35,902 nucleotides of DNA from Candidatus Gastranaerophilales bacterium (GCA_028689995.1 JAQVCB010000016.1:1-35902); one strand, 5' to 3'; shown: positions 15,509-25,775, numbered from the stretch's first letter. Numbers and translations are program-made. The notes: generated from the letters alone by a model not told the origin.

Positions 15509-18500
15509 ATGAAGTATGATGAAAAGCTGGAAAGCCTTGAGGAGAAAGTATCAGCATCTGGTCAAAAGATTGAATATTTAGCCTCTTTAATGCAGAATAT
15601 TTCAAAATTAATCAAAAGAAATAATGTTGATATAGAGGGAAATACTACTAATAACCCTGTTCTGGATAGAATTGAAAATAAAATTGATGTTTTATCCAGA
15701 TCAAACTCAGTTGAATGTGTGGATTTATTTCTCATTGAATTAAAAAGAAATCTTGAAGAAAAGCAAAGACTCTTAAATTCAAAAGTAACTTCAATAGAAA
15801 CTCTTGCTGCCCAAATAACAAAAATAGTTGAAAAAAGTGATAATGAAAAATTAATTTCAGCTGATAACCATATTATAAACGATCTTGGTAGTCTTAAGGA
15901 AAATATTGATAATCTTTCTTCAAGTTTTAGCGGGATTCAAAGTGATCTGAATAATATTAACAGTAAGGTGGAATCAATTTCCAGTTCAGTTAAAGATGAA
16001 TCGGATGATTGCGTAAATTCTGTAATTAGTGAAATAAAGCCTCTGGCGGATAATTTCAACAGTAAATTTGACGAAAATACATCTTTCTTGAATGAAAAAT
16101 TCAAAGAAATAAATAATCTTGTTAAAAATTTAAATGATAATCAGTCTTTTGATCATCTAAAATCAGATATTAGTCTTGTTAATTCTAATGTAAGCGCTAT
16201 TTCAGCAGAATTATCAGAATTAAGCGGCGGATTAAAATATCTTAATGAGAAAATCGTTCAAATAGCCTCAAATGAAAGTATAAATTTACTTCAAAGTGGA
16301 ATAAATTCATTATCAGGCAGACTTAATGAACTGTTTGAGACGATAAAAGATATCTCTGAAACAGATAATACTGAAAAAATAACAGGTGAAATCAATCTTG
16401 TCTCGGAAAGATTTAATGAACTTAAAGATCATCTGTCTTCGGTTATAGAGAATAACAAAATTGAAATAAATGATAACAATAAAGATAAATTTGAAGATTT
16501 AAAAACAAATCTTCAAAATATAAACAAAAAATTAACATCTATCAGTTCAGAAGTTAACTTAGATAAGTACGAATCTGAATTTGGCGGATTAAAAGAGAGT
16601 GTTAATGAATTAAAAAATAAATTTGAAAAAATAGAAGAATTAATAGCTGATGCTGTTAATGTAGAGAAATTCGAAAACTTTATCAATTCAGGCATAGAAG
16701 GTTTGAATGGTCAGTTTATTGAACTGCAAAAATCAATAAACGGACTGGTAAAAGCCGGCAGCTTAAATGAAATACACGCCAGTATAAACAGTATAATCGG
16801 ACGCTTTGAAGGATTTGAATCATCAATAAATCAGCTAGATTCAACAGAAGACTTTAATGATTTAAAAAATAAAGTTGATGGATTAAAGGAAAAATTTAGT
16901 AATTTTGGAACAGATCTGGCTACCACAGAAGATATAGGCGGTTTAAACTCCGGTATCGAAGACATAAGAGAAGAATTTAATAAACTTGGCATATCATTAA
17001 ACAGCCTTGCTTCTTCAAATAGTATAAATTTACTTCAAAGTGGAATAAATTCATTATCAGGCAGACTTAATGAACTGTTTGAGTCGATAAAAGATATCTC
17101 TGAAACAGATAATACCGAAAAAATAACAACCGAAATCGGTCTTGTCTCAGAGAGATTTAATGAACTGAAAGATCATCTGTCTTCGGTTATAGAAAATAAC
17201 AAAATTGAAATAAATGATAACAACAAAGATAATTTTGAAGATTTAAAAACAAATCTTCAAAATATAGGCAAAAAATTAACATCTATAAGTTCAGAAGTTA
17301 ACATGGACAAGTACGAATCTGAATTTGGCGGATTAAAAGAGAGTGTTGATGGATTAAAGGAAAAATTTAGTAATTTTGGAACAGATCTGGCTACCACAGA
17401 AGATATAGGCGGTTTAAACTCCGGTATCGAAGACATAAGAGAAGAATTTAATAAACTCGGCATATCTTTAAACAGCCTTGCTTCTTCAAACAGTATAAAT
17501 TTACTTCAAAGTGGAATAAATTCATTATCAGGCAGACTTAATGAACTGTTTGAGTCGATAAAAGATATCTCTGAAACAGATAATACTGAAAAAATAACAG
17601 GTGAAATCAATCTTGTCTCGGAAAGATTCAATGAACTGAAAGATCATCTGTCTTCGGTTATAGAGAATAACAAAATTGAAATAAATGATAACAATAAAGA
17701 TAATTTTGAAGATTTAAAAACAAATCTTCAAAATATAGGCAAAAAATTAACATCTATAAGTTCAGAAGTTAACTTGGACAAGTACGAATCTGAATTTGGC
17801 GGATTAAAAGAAAGCGTTGATGGATTAAAAAACAAATTTGAAAATATAGAAGAATTAATAGCCAATGCTGTTAATGTAGAGAAATTTGAAAACTTTATCA
17901 ATTCAGGCATAGAAGGTTTGAATGGTCAGTTCATTGAGCTGCAAAAATCAATAAACGGACTGGCAAAAGCCGGCAGCTTAAATGAAATACACGCCAGTGT
18001 AAACAGTATAATCGGACGCTTTGAAGGATTTGAATCATCAATAAATCAGCTGGATTCAGCTGAAAACTTTAATGATTTAAAAAATAAAGTTGATGGATTA
18101 AAGGAAAAATTTAGTAATTTTGGAACAGATCTGGCTACCACAGAAGATATAGGCGGTTTAAACTCCGGTATCGAAGACATAAGAGAAGAATTTAATAAAC
18201 TCGGCATATCATTAAACACTCTTGCTTCATCAAATAGTATAAATTTACTTCAAAGTGGAATAAATTCATTATCAGGCAGACTTAATGAACTGTTTGAGTC
18301 GATAAAAGATATCTCTGAAACAGATAATACTGAAAAAATAACAGGTGAAATCAATCTTGTCTCGGAAAGATTTAATGAACTTAAAGATCATCTGTCTTCG
18401 GTTATAGAGAATAACAAAATTGAAATAAATGATAACAACAAAGATAATTTTGAAGATTTAAAAACAAATCTTCAAAATCTAGGCAAAAAGATAGCTAATA

Positions 18501-21500
18501 TAAATTCAGAAGTTAGTTCAAACAAATATGAATCTGAATTCAGTGAATTAAAAGATAAATTTGAAGATGTAAAAACATTATTAACCAGTACAATCAATAC
18601 AGATCATATTCAGGACTTTATCAGTTCAAGTATGGAAGGCGTAAACAACAAATTCATTGATATAGGAAAATCAATAGACGGATTAGCAACCGCCGACAGT
18701 TTGAATGAAATACAAATCGGAATAGGCAGTATAAATGATCGCTTTGCAGAATTTGAAACATCAATAAGTCAGCTGGATTCTACTGAAGAATTTAAAAATT
18801 TAAAAATTAAAATTGATGGATTAAGGGAAAAATTTAGTAATTTTGGAACAGATCTGGCTACCACAGAAGATATAGGCGGTTTAAACGCCAGTATCGAAGA
18901 CATAAGAGAAGAATTTAATAAACTCGGAATATCATTAAACAGCCTTGCTTCATCAAAAGACGTAAATATAATAAGAGCTGATTTTGAAAAAATCAATGAA
19001 AAATTTGATAATTTTGGAACAGATCTAGCTACTACAGATAATATTGAAATATTAAATGCAGGAATTGAAAATATAAAAGGACAATTTAAAAACCTTGAAT
19101 CAGTTATTGAACAAAATGCATCTTCAGAAGATTTGGAAGAAATAAAAGAACAAATTAGCAGTATAAATGAAAAGTTCATTAATCTTGGAACCTCAATAAA
19201 TAATCTTCCGTCAACCGGGGATATTAACTCGGTAAAATCTGGCATTAAAAATATAAATGAGCAATTTAAAGAACTTGAATCATCAATAAATCAACTGGAT
19301 TCTACGGAAAACTTTAATGATTTAAAAATCAAAATCGATGAATTAAATGAAAAATTTGATATTTTTGAAATTGCTCTAGCTAATACAGATAATATTGATG
19401 TATTAAATGCAGGAATTGAAAATATAAAAGGACAGTTTAAAAATCTTGAATCAGTCATTGAACAAAATTCATCCAAAGCGAACTTTGAAGAAGTAAAAGA
19501 ACAAATTAGCATCATAAATGAAAAATTCAATAATCTTGGAATATCAATAAATGGACTTCCGTCAACAGGCGACATTAACTCAGTAAAATCCGGAATAGAA
19601 GATATAAAAAATAAATTTAAGAATCTTGGTATTTCCGTTAATGATTTAGCATCAACTGAAAATATAAATGAAGTAAAATCAGTCATTGAAGGTGTTAATG
19701 AAAATATAAATAATAGATTCAATAATATTGGAGCATCTATAAATGAGTTTGCAGCAGCAGGAGATTTAAATGAAGTAAAATTCGGGATAAATAATATTAA
19801 AGATGAACTTATAGAAATTAGCAGTCTGGTATTTCAAAACAGCGATAATGGAAAGTTTGATGAATTAAGAAATGAGCTTTTATTTATCAAAGAAAAAATC
19901 TGTGAAGTAGATTCTTTAATATCAAGTGAAAATACAAAGGGAATTGAAGAACTTGCTACAGGTATAAATAATGTAAAAACCAGAATAATAGAATTAGGTA
20001 CATTAATAAAGAACCATTCTGCCGGAAATACAGAAGGAACCAGCAATGGAATAGATAATATCAAGGACAGACTTTATGAAATAGAACAGGTATTGGGTCA
20101 ATTAGTATCAATAAAAGAAATTGAAACTGTAAAAGAGCGGTTAACATGCTCAGTAACGAGAATGGAAGAACTGAAAGATAATATACAACAATCTTGGGAC
20201 AAATTAGACTTAATCAAGAAAAATGTAGAAAGACTTCCAGAAAAAGAAGATAATCTTGAAATTAAGAGTGGAATAACAAATCTTGGCATCAGCCTTTTAG
20301 ATATGAAAGGAGATTTAAACGGAATTAGTGCCAAGATAACTGAATTTTCCGAAATAATGTCGAACAACGATTCTAAAGACAGATGGATGGAATTATTAGG
20401 AGAAATAAAACCTTATTTAGAAAAATCGGATTTAAAATTTGAATCGAATATTTCATATATAAACGAGAAATTCGAAGATATAAACAAACTGATAGAAAAA
20501 CTTGATAATAAGGATGCAGTAAATCAGGTTAAATTAGATATAGATCTGGTAAAACTCAGTATAAATACTGTAGGGGACGAAGTATCAGGATTAAATAATA
20601 AAATAGCAGATATAAAAGAAAATCTGTTTGAAATAGCAACGAAAGAAAATATAAATACAGTTGGAAAAGAAATAAAAGCTGTATCGGATAAACTTTATGA
20701 CCTGTATGATGTTGTAAAGAATATATCCGGTTTAAATAATCTTGATGAAGTAAAAGAGAAGATAAATATAGCCGGGAATAATGTAGCTGAGCTGAAAAAT
20801 CATCTTAATTTATTATTTGACGATAAAATTAATTCCGTAATTGCTGAAAATACAGGATTATTAAAAGAAAATATTGTTAATTTTGAAGATAAATTAAATG
20901 ATATTAATCGATTAATTGAAAATAACGGCTCCAGTACAAGATTAGACGAGTTAAAGCAGGAATTATTATTAATACAAACAAATATTGGGGAATTTAGATC
21001 ATTTACTATTCAGAATAGTGAAGAAGAATTACGGAGTTTTAAACATTGTCTTGAAGGTGTCAAGGACAAGTTTAATGAGCTTGAAGGTTCATTTAAGAAG
21101 TTTGCAACTGTTGAAGATATTGGGATAATAAGAGACAATATTGAAGATTCGATATCCGGAATTTTAGAGCTTAAAAAGAATATAGATAGGTTAACAATTA
21201 TGGATTCAAAAATTACTTCAATCTATGACAAACTTGAAAATGTTTCATCAATTGAAAGCATTAACGCAATAGATAACAGCATATCTCGATTAACTGAAAA
21301 ATTTGATGTGCTGCTGGAGCTAATAAAAACAGCTGCTACAACACTTGATATCGAAGATATCAAAGAAGAAATCTATTCTTTCAAAGATGATTTTATTAAA
21401 CTTCATGGGAAAATAGAAAATTCTTTCGGGGAAAATACCGGCATAATAAAAGAAAATTTAGTTAGATTAGATGAAAAGCTAGGGGAATTAGGTTCATTAG

Positions 21501-24253
21501 TTGTTGATAATACAAATTTGTCTGAAGTACTCGAAAAATCAAGCCTTAAAACTGAGATAGAAATTATACATCAAGATATTACACAATTAAAATCAGGTTT
21601 GGGCGTTGATTATAACAGTATTAGAGAAAGTTTTGTTAAATTTGATGCAAAATTCAGAGAATTAGGTTCATTAGTAATTGATAATACAAATTTATCTGAT
21701 GTTCTTGAAAAATCAAGCCTTAAAATCGAGATAGAAAATGTACAGCAAGGAATTATGCAATTAAAATCAGGTTTGGGCGTTGATTATAACAGTATTAGAG
21801 AAAGTTTCCTTTCATTACAGAAAAGTCTTGAAGTTCTGAATGTTAACGAGAATATCGAGACTTTTAAAAATGATATTATAAAACTTGAAGAGTTTAACAA
21901 TAATCAGCTTACTCAGCTTCTTGAAAAAGGTTCTTTTGTTGAAAAAACCAAAGAAAAACTTGATATATTATTGGAACTAATAAAAACAGTCGCTACAACC
22001 CTTGATATCGAGGATATTAAAGAAGAAATTTATTCTTTTAAAGATGAATTTTCTGGACTTCATAGTAAAATAGATGATTCTTTTGACGAAAATATTAATT
22101 CCGTAAAAGAAAATCTGGTTAGATTTGATGAAAAATTAAATGAAATCGGATTATTAGTTGTGGAAAGTACAAATTTTTCAGAAGAACTTGAAAACTCAGG
22201 TGTTAAAACCCGAATAGAAAACGTCATCGAAGAAATTATTATTTTAAAGTCAAATTTTGCACAAGAAATAGAAGATTTGAATGTAAAACAGGATAATAAT
22301 TATGAAGGCATCAAGGATAGTATTGTTCTTTTGCAGGAAATGATTGAAGAACTTCATAAAAAAGCTCAGGATGAACCATTAGAAGATAAATATAATTCAA
22401 TTTTAGAAAGAATTAATTCTATATCAGATCTGTTTGAACAAAATGACAGACTTATTAAAATTGTTGAAGGTATGGATATTAACGAAAAAATTGATTCTGT
22501 CCAGCAATCTGCAGTAAATATAAATGATCTGATAGAAAGTAAAAGCACCGACTTTGAATTTGAATTTGAAACAATACAAGAAGATCTAACATCAATAAAA
22601 TCTCAATTTTCTGATTATACAGCCAAATATGAAGATATTAAAGGTGAAATTCAAAAAGGCTTTGAAGAAAATTCAATTAATAATTTAAAACCGGACATCG
22701 AGACATTACAAGAAGATCTAACATCAATAAAATCTCAATTCTCTGATTATACAGCCAAATATGAAGATATCAAAGGTGAAATTCAAAAGGGCTTTGAAGA
22801 AAATTCAATTAATAACTTAAAACCGGAAATCGAGACATTACAAGAAGACTTAACATCAATAAAATCTCAATTCTCTGATTATACAGCCAAATATGAAGAT
22901 ATCAAAGGTGAAATTCAAAAGGGTTTTGAAGATATAAGTGCTATGTCTGCCGCACTTTCTGAAGATTTGCCAGCTACTAATGATCAGATGAAAATTATAA
23001 GCAGTAATTTTAATAATTTAAAACTGGAATTTCAGAATATTGTAGACAAATTTGAAGATGTAAGTAGTAATATTTCTGATATTCATTCCAAAGCAAATAT
23101 GATGATATTAACATCAGATGATAATATTAATATTTTGAAAACAGCCATTGAGACTCCTGCTGAAGAAATAAAGGGTAAACTCGATGAAATAATTGAAAAT
23201 AATGCTGTTAGCCAGGAAAATATAAATAATTTAATTGTTAATTCAGCATCTTCATCAAGTGAATTTGTTAAAAAACAAGATGAAATTGCTGAGAATATCA
23301 GTAATCTCTCTGACAATGTAGCAAATTCATCAAATGAACTGATTAATAAACATGCTGAAATTGCTAAAAATGTTATTAATCTCTCTGATAATGTAGCAAA
23401 TTCATCTAGTGAACTGATTAGTAAACATAATGAAATTGCTAAAGATATCATAAATCTTTCTAATACATCTTCAGATACTTTAAATAGTACAGAAGCAGTT
23501 AGAGAAGCGTTGATTCAAATTGCAATATGGATAGACAATGCAGGAGAATTACTTGAAGAAACCAATAATAATGTTGAATATATCAAGCAAAATAAAGAAA
23601 CAGATAAAGTTTTTTCTGCACTGGAAAATATAAAAGATTTTATTGGCAAAACATTATCTGACAATGATGAAGAAACCAAAAAACAAATAAAAGCAATTTC
23701 TGAAAAATTGATTCATATAAACAGTATTATATTTGAGAATTCAAGAGATACTGAAATTGTTCAAAAAGTAGATCAGGTTGATAAAAATATTGAAAGTCTC
23801 GACATCAATATTTCAGGTATTTCACAGGAAATATCAAATATTTCAGGTTTGCTGTCAGGCTTTGAAAGTTTAATTAAAAAAGATACAAACGGATTAAATG
23901 ATAAGGCTGAAGATAATGATTTTTCCAAGCAGATTGAGAGCAATCTTGGTCGAGTAAAAAAAGACATAAATTCAGAGCTTAAGAAAATCAGCACTAAATT
24001 TAACAGCATTGAAACCAGACTTGAAAGTATTGATGAAAAGCTTGCTGCAATTGAATTAGGGAAGAGTTTAGAAGTAGGAAATGATGAAACGAAATCACTT
24101 CTTGAATTTATAGCAAGTCAGGTTGCGACATTAAATGAATCCGGTAAGAAAAACAATCTTTTAACCAAAAAAATGGAACAGATGGAAAAGAAAATATCCA
24201 GACTGGATGACAATTTAACAAAAATAGTCAGTGTTCTCGGCGAAGAAGGATAA
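15509..24253 (+). CDS. Giant 2914-residue coiled-coil repeat protein of unknown function
   Basis: Not recognised as any named family. One uninterrupted frame of 2914 codons encodes an acidic, Asn/Ser/Glu/Lys/Ile/Leu-rich protein with only three Trp, a handful of Cys and almost no Pro. There is no signal peptide or membrane segment, so it should be cytosolic. Nearly all of it follows a loose ~30-35-residue pattern (I..L...I..I...F..L...I..L) expected for long amphipathic helices and coiled coil. Near-identical 248-residue units start at residues 257, 505 (shortened to 157) and 662, with a fourth from 910 that diverges. Further repeats are 58, 44 and 25 residues. The N-terminus (MKYDEKLESLEEKV) and C-terminus (MEQMEKKISRLDDNL) are themselves heptad-like. 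GGAG lies 11 bases before the ATG. Plausible roles are scaffold, cytoskeletal filament or spacer; none is shown. Confidence 0.85.
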   Translation: MKYDEKLESLEEKVSASGQKIEYLASLMQNISKLIKRNNVDIEGNTTNNPVLDRIENKIDVLSRSNSVECVDLFLIELKRNLEEKQRLLNSKVTSIETLAAQITKIVEKSDNEKLISADNHIINDLGSLKENIDNLSSSFSGIQSDLNNINSKVESISSSVKDESDDCVNSVISEIKPLADNFNSKFDENTSFLNEKFKEINNLVKNLNDNQSFDHLKSDISLVNSNVSAISAELSELSGGLKYLNEKIVQIASNESINLLQSGINSLSGRLNELFETIKDISETDNTEKITGEINLVSERFNELKDHLSSVIENNKIEINDNNKDKFEDLKTNLQNINKKLTSISSEVNLDKYESEFGGLKESVNELKNKFEKIEELIADAVNVEKFENFINSGIEGLNGQFIELQKSINGLVKAGSLNEIHASINSIIGRFEGFESSINQLDSTEDFNDLKNKVDGLKEKFSNFGTDLATTEDIGGLNSGIEDIREEFNKLGISLNSLASSNSINLLQSGINSLSGRLNELFESIKDISETDNTEKITTEIGLVSERFNELKDHLSSVIENNKIEINDNNKDNFEDLKTNLQNIGKKLTSISSEVNMDKYESEFGGLKESVDGLKEKFSNFGTDLATTEDIGGLNSGIEDIREEFNKLGISLNSLASSNSINLLQSGINSLSGRLNELFESIKDISETDNTEKITGEINLVSERFNELKDHLSSVIENNKIEINDNNKDNFEDLKTNLQNIGKKLTSISSEVNLDKYESEFGGLKESVDGLKNKFENIEELIANAVNVEKFENFINSGIEGLNGQFIELQKSINGLAKAGSLNEIHASVNSIIGRFEGFESSINQLDSAENFNDLKNKVDGLKEKFSNFGTDLATTEDIGGLNSGIEDIREEFNKLGISLNTLASSNSINLLQSGINSLSGRLNELFESIKDISETDNTEKITGEINLVSERFNELKDHLSSVIENNKIEINDNNKDNFEDLKTNLQNLGKKIANINSEVSSNKYESEFSELKDKFEDVKTLLTSTINTDHIQDFISSSMEGVNNKFIDIGKSIDGLATADSLNEIQIGIGSINDRFAEFETSISQLDSTEEFKNLKIKIDGLREKFSNFGTDLATTEDIGGLNASIEDIREEFNKLGISLNSLASSKDVNIIRADFEKINEKFDNFGTDLATTDNIEILNAGIENIKGQFKNLESVIEQNASSEDLEEIKEQISSINEKFINLGTSINNLPSTGDINSVKSGIKNINEQFKELESSINQLDSTENFNDLKIKIDELNEKFDIFEIALANTDNIDVLNAGIENIKGQFKNLESVIEQNSSKANFEEVKEQISIINEKFNNLGISINGLPSTGDINSVKSGIEDIKNKFKNLGISVNDLASTENINEVKSVIEGVNENINNRFNNIGASINEFAAAGDLNEVKFGINNIKDELIEISSLVFQNSDNGKFDELRNELLFIKEKICEVDSLISSENTKGIEELATGINNVKTRIIELGTLIKNHSAGNTEGTSNGIDNIKDRLYEIEQVLGQLVSIKEIETVKERLTCSVTRMEELKDNIQQSWDKLDLIKKNVERLPEKEDNLEIKSGITNLGISLLDMKGDLNGISAKITEFSEIMSNNDSKDRWMELLGEIKPYLEKSDLKFESNISYINEKFEDINKLIEKLDNKDAVNQVKLDIDLVKLSINTVGDEVSGLNNKIADIKENLFEIATKENINTVGKEIKAVSDKLYDLYDVVKNISGLNNLDEVKEKINIAGNNVAELKNHLNLLFDDKINSVIAENTGLLKENIVNFEDKLNDINRLIENNGSSTRLDELKQELLLIQTNIGEFRSFTIQNSEEELRSFKHCLEGVKDKFNELEGSFKKFATVEDIGIIRDNIEDSISGILELKKNIDRLTIMDSKITSIYDKLENVSSIESINAIDNSISRLTEKFDVLLELIKTAATTLDIEDIKEEIYSFKDDFIKLHGKIENSFGENTGIIKENLVRLDEKLGELGSLVVDNTNLSEVLEKSSLKTEIEIIHQDITQLKSGLGVDYNSIRESFVKFDAKFRELGSLVIDNTNLSDVLEKSSLKIEIENVQQGIMQLKSGLGVDYNSIRESFLSLQKSLEVLNVNENIETFKNDIIKLEEFNNNQLTQLLEKGSFVEKTKEKLDILLELIKTVATTLDIEDIKEEIYSFKDEFSGLHSKIDDSFDENINSVKENLVRFDEKLNEIGLLVVESTNFSEELENSGVKTRIENVIEEIIILKSNFAQEIEDLNVKQDNNYEGIKDSIVLLQEMIEELHKKAQDEPLEDKYNSILERINSISDLFEQNDRLIKIVEGMDINEKIDSVQQSAVNINDLIESKSTDFEFEFETIQEDLTSIKSQFSDYTAKYEDIKGEIQKGFEENSINNLKPDIETLQEDLTSIKSQFSDYTAKYEDIKGEIQKGFEENSINNLKPEIETLQEDLTSIKSQFSDYTAKYEDIKGEIQKGFEDISAMSAALSEDLPATNDQMKIISSNFNNLKLEFQNIVDKFEDVSSNISDIHSKANMMILTSDDNINILKTAIETPAEEIKGKLDEIIENNAVSQENINNLIVNSASSSSEFVKKQDEIAENISNLSDNVANSSNELINKHAEIAKNVINLSDNVANSSSELISKHNEIAKDIINLSNTSSDTLNSTEAVREALIQIAIWIDNAGELLEETNNNVEYIKQNKETDKVFSALENIKDFIGKTLSDNDEETKKQIKAISEKLIHINSIIFENSRDTEIVQKVDQVDKNIESLDINISGISQEISNISGLLSGFESLIKKDTNGLNDKAEDNDFSKQIESNLGRVKKDINSELKKISTKFNSIETRLESIDEKLAAIELGKSLEVGNDETKSLLEFIASQVATLNESGKKNNLLTKKMEQMEKKISRLDDNLTKIVSVLGEEG
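16277..18480 (+). repeat. Near-identical 744-bp in-gene tandem units
   Basis: Units begin with AGTATAAATTTACTTCAAAG at 16277, 17021, 17492 and 18236. Spacings are 744, 471 and 744 bases, all in frame. The 471-base unit lacks an internal 273-base segment. DNA identity is very high including silent sites, so duplication or gene conversion is recent. Unit 4 keeps identity to about 18480. Confidence 0.92.
21485..21809 (+). repeat. 58-residue in-gene repeat, two copies
   Basis: GAATTAGGTTCATTAGT starts at 21485 and again at 21659 (174 bases, 58 codons). Each copy ends with LKSGLGVDYNSIRESF. The flanking LLELIKT.ATTLDIEDIKEE block recurs at about 21310 and 21960. Confidence 0.85.
22577..22930 (+). 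repeat. 44-residue in-gene tandem repeat, nearly three copies
   Basis: CAAGAAGA(T/C) starts at 22577, 22709 and 22841, an exact 132-base period. The encoded unit is QEDLTSIKSQFSDYTAKYED plus IKGEIQKGFEENSINNLKP; the third copy breaks after QKGFED. Copies are nearly identical at DNA level. Confidence 0.92.
23228..23452 (+). repeat. 25-residue in-gene tandem repeat, three copies
   Basis: Starts at 23228, 23303 and 23378 (75-base period). The consensus is NLSDNVANSSSELI.KH.EIAK.I; the first copy is more diverged. Confidence 0.85.
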
Positions 24254-24388
24254 TTTTTTAGACTACTAATAAATATGGTGAATTTTGTAACAGTTTGCTG
24301 ATTTTATGCAATTTTTATTTATACTTTGTTTTTATATATATAAGAAAGGAAATTTTCAATAATTTGACATGGATATAGGAAAGGAAGA

Positions 24389-25381
24389 TTGAATCAAAAT
24401 CTCCTGAAATTATACTTTAATAGTGATGGCATGCAGCAGAATCAAGGTAATAATGGCATGCCTGATTCTGCTATAACTAAAAACCAATCTGTAGAACATT
24501 CTACTCCTTCGATTAACCCTAAGTTAAATCAGGATTTATCGCAGGTTAAAGATATTTTTGAATCTTTCAGACCAAAAGTTAATAAACTTACAAATAAGAT
24601 AAATAATTATGATACATTTATAAAACAAAATAGGGACAATCAGGCAATAAAGGAATCACATCCTGTTTTGGAAGGGGTTATAAGTACTATCCCCAATGCA
24701 AGAAGGATAATTAATGTTGAAAATAATGTAGAGAATAATAATCCGACAAAAGCTGTCGGGCTTGGTTTACTGGCAATTATTACCTTAAAAGAGGACTTAA
24801 GAGATTTATTGTCTATATTTGGACTTTCAAAATCCGAAGCACCTGAAGGATATTTCTCAAAATTCAAATTCTTTGCCGGAACACCTATTGAAAGCTGGCT
24901 TTTAAACAGAAAATGGGGGAAAAATATTCTTAATAGCTGGGATACTACTTTAGCAGATGCAAAATTGGGAAATAAAGTTTATTCATTCTTTAAAATAGAA
25001 GAAAATAGCCAATTTTATAATAAAGAAACAAGAATTCCTTTTCTAAGAAAGGATACAGTTACCAGAGAATATCTTAAATTTGAAGGTTCGTTTATTGGAA
25101 AGTTATCTTGTTTGGCATTAAACAGAATTACTAAAATAGGCTTAATTTTTATGTCTCTTTTAGAAGTACCAACAATATATAAAGCCATTAAAAATAACAA
25201 AGATTACTCTCAAATTCCTGAATCAGCAGTAAATGTAATATCCTGCACTTTTTGTGGAGCTTTATTCAGTGCATTATTATCTTTAATAACAGGCATTCCG
25301 GCTGGTTCAGTTATAGGATTGGGATTAGGTTTATTTATTGGCAATAAACTTTCAAAGCTTATTTTTAAAAATAAACAATAA
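24389..25381 (+). CDS. Putative membrane protein with glycine-rich C-terminal hairpin
   Basis: Not recognised. The 330-residue product has a polar, Gln/Asn-rich N-terminus (1-60) and a helical region with RPKVNKLTNKINNYDTFI. A weakly hydrophobic stretch follows (KAVGLGLLAIITLKED, about 125), then a soluble middle. The C-terminal third is strongly hydrophobic: LALNRITKIGLIFMSLLEV, then VISCTFCGALFSALLSLITG and GSVIGLGLGLFIGNKL, the last a glycine-zipper-like pair of helices. The start is taken as TTG 24389, with AGGAAAGGAAG immediately upstream; an ATG at 24369 is in another frame and ends after seven codons. It lies 135 bases after the giant coiled-coil gene in the same direction and may be co-transcribed. 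Its stop abuts the convergent small gene. Confidence 0.7.
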   Translation: MNQNLLKLYFNSDGMQQNQGNNGMPDSAITKNQSVEHSTPSINPKLNQDLSQVKDIFESFRPKVNKLTNKINNYDTFIKQNRDNQAIKESHPVLEGVISTIPNARRIINVENNVENNNPTKAVGLGLLAIITLKEDLRDLLSIFGLSKSEAPEGYFSKFKFFAGTPIESWLLNRKWGKNILNSWDTTLADAKLGNKVYSFFKIEENSQFYNKETRIPFLRKDTVTREYLKFEGSFIGKLSCLALNRITKIGLIFMSLLEVPTIYKAIKNNKDYSQIPESAVNVISCTFCGALFSALLSLITGIPAGSVIGLGLGLFIGNKLSKLIFKNKQ

Positions 25382-25603
25382 TTATTTTCCTGCTGATGCT
25401 TTTTCCAAAAATTCTTTAGCAAGTTTAAGTTTTGCTTTTAATGTTCTATTATATGGATATTTAGCAAGCTGTTCAGTTAAATCTCTGACTACTTCCTGTA
25501 ATTCACTAATAGAAGGTGGTTTTTGTTGCCCAAAACTGATTTGTTTTTGTCCTGTAGATTGTCTTTGATAAGGATTTTGCATCTCAAAAGAATTTACTAA
25601 CAT
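25382..25603 (-). CDS. Small protein with ISFGQ motif and helical C-terminus
   Basis: A 73-residue ORF ending exactly next to the stop of the plus-strand membrane protein. The N-terminal third is polar and Gln-rich (QNPYQRQSTGQKQ) and contains ISFGQQKPP at about residues 22-30. The rest predicts two helices (ISELQEVVRDLTEQLAKY, then NRTLKAKLKLAKEFLEKA), like half of a TPR or a short helical hairpin. The ISF-G motif resembles the one in the protein at 26727. The ribosome binding site is weak (CGGAAAA). It has no recognised family, and coding status is probable but not sure. Confidence 0.5.
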   Translation of the reverse strand: MLVNSFEMQNPYQRQSTGQKQISFGQQKPPSISELQEVVRDLTEQLAKYPYNRTLKAKLKLAKEFLEKASAGK

Positions 25604-25673
25604 TTTTCCGATTCTCTTTTCTTAATTTCTGTTAATGGTCAAATTGTGACTGATAAAAATAAAAAGACTGACT

Positions 25674-25775
25674 TGTCATCCGAGTAAAGTCGAAGGATCT
25701 TACCAATTAAGTCTGTAATTAATAAGCGAAAATTGGTAAGATTGCCACGGATTTCTTCGAAATCCTCGCAATGAC
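25674..25775. repeat. ~105-bp composite palindromic repeat, copy 2
   Basis: Runs from TGTCATCCGAGTAAAGTCGA to CCTCGCAATGAC and matches the reverse complement of 12315-12421 across its full length with small indels. The right part is a hairpin, GGATTTC-TTC-GAAATCC. Confidence 0.8.

Noticed and set aside
16277-18480. Regular repeats as a CRISPR array
   Set aside because: Units are hundreds of bases, coding and in frame, with no short direct repeat plus unique spacer pattern and no cas genes.
16513-24009. Many 60-158-codon open frames on the minus strand inside the giant coiled-coil gene
   Set aside because: They share one antisense frame and mirror the repeats and codon bias of the plus-strand gene. 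None has a ribosome binding site or a recognisable product.
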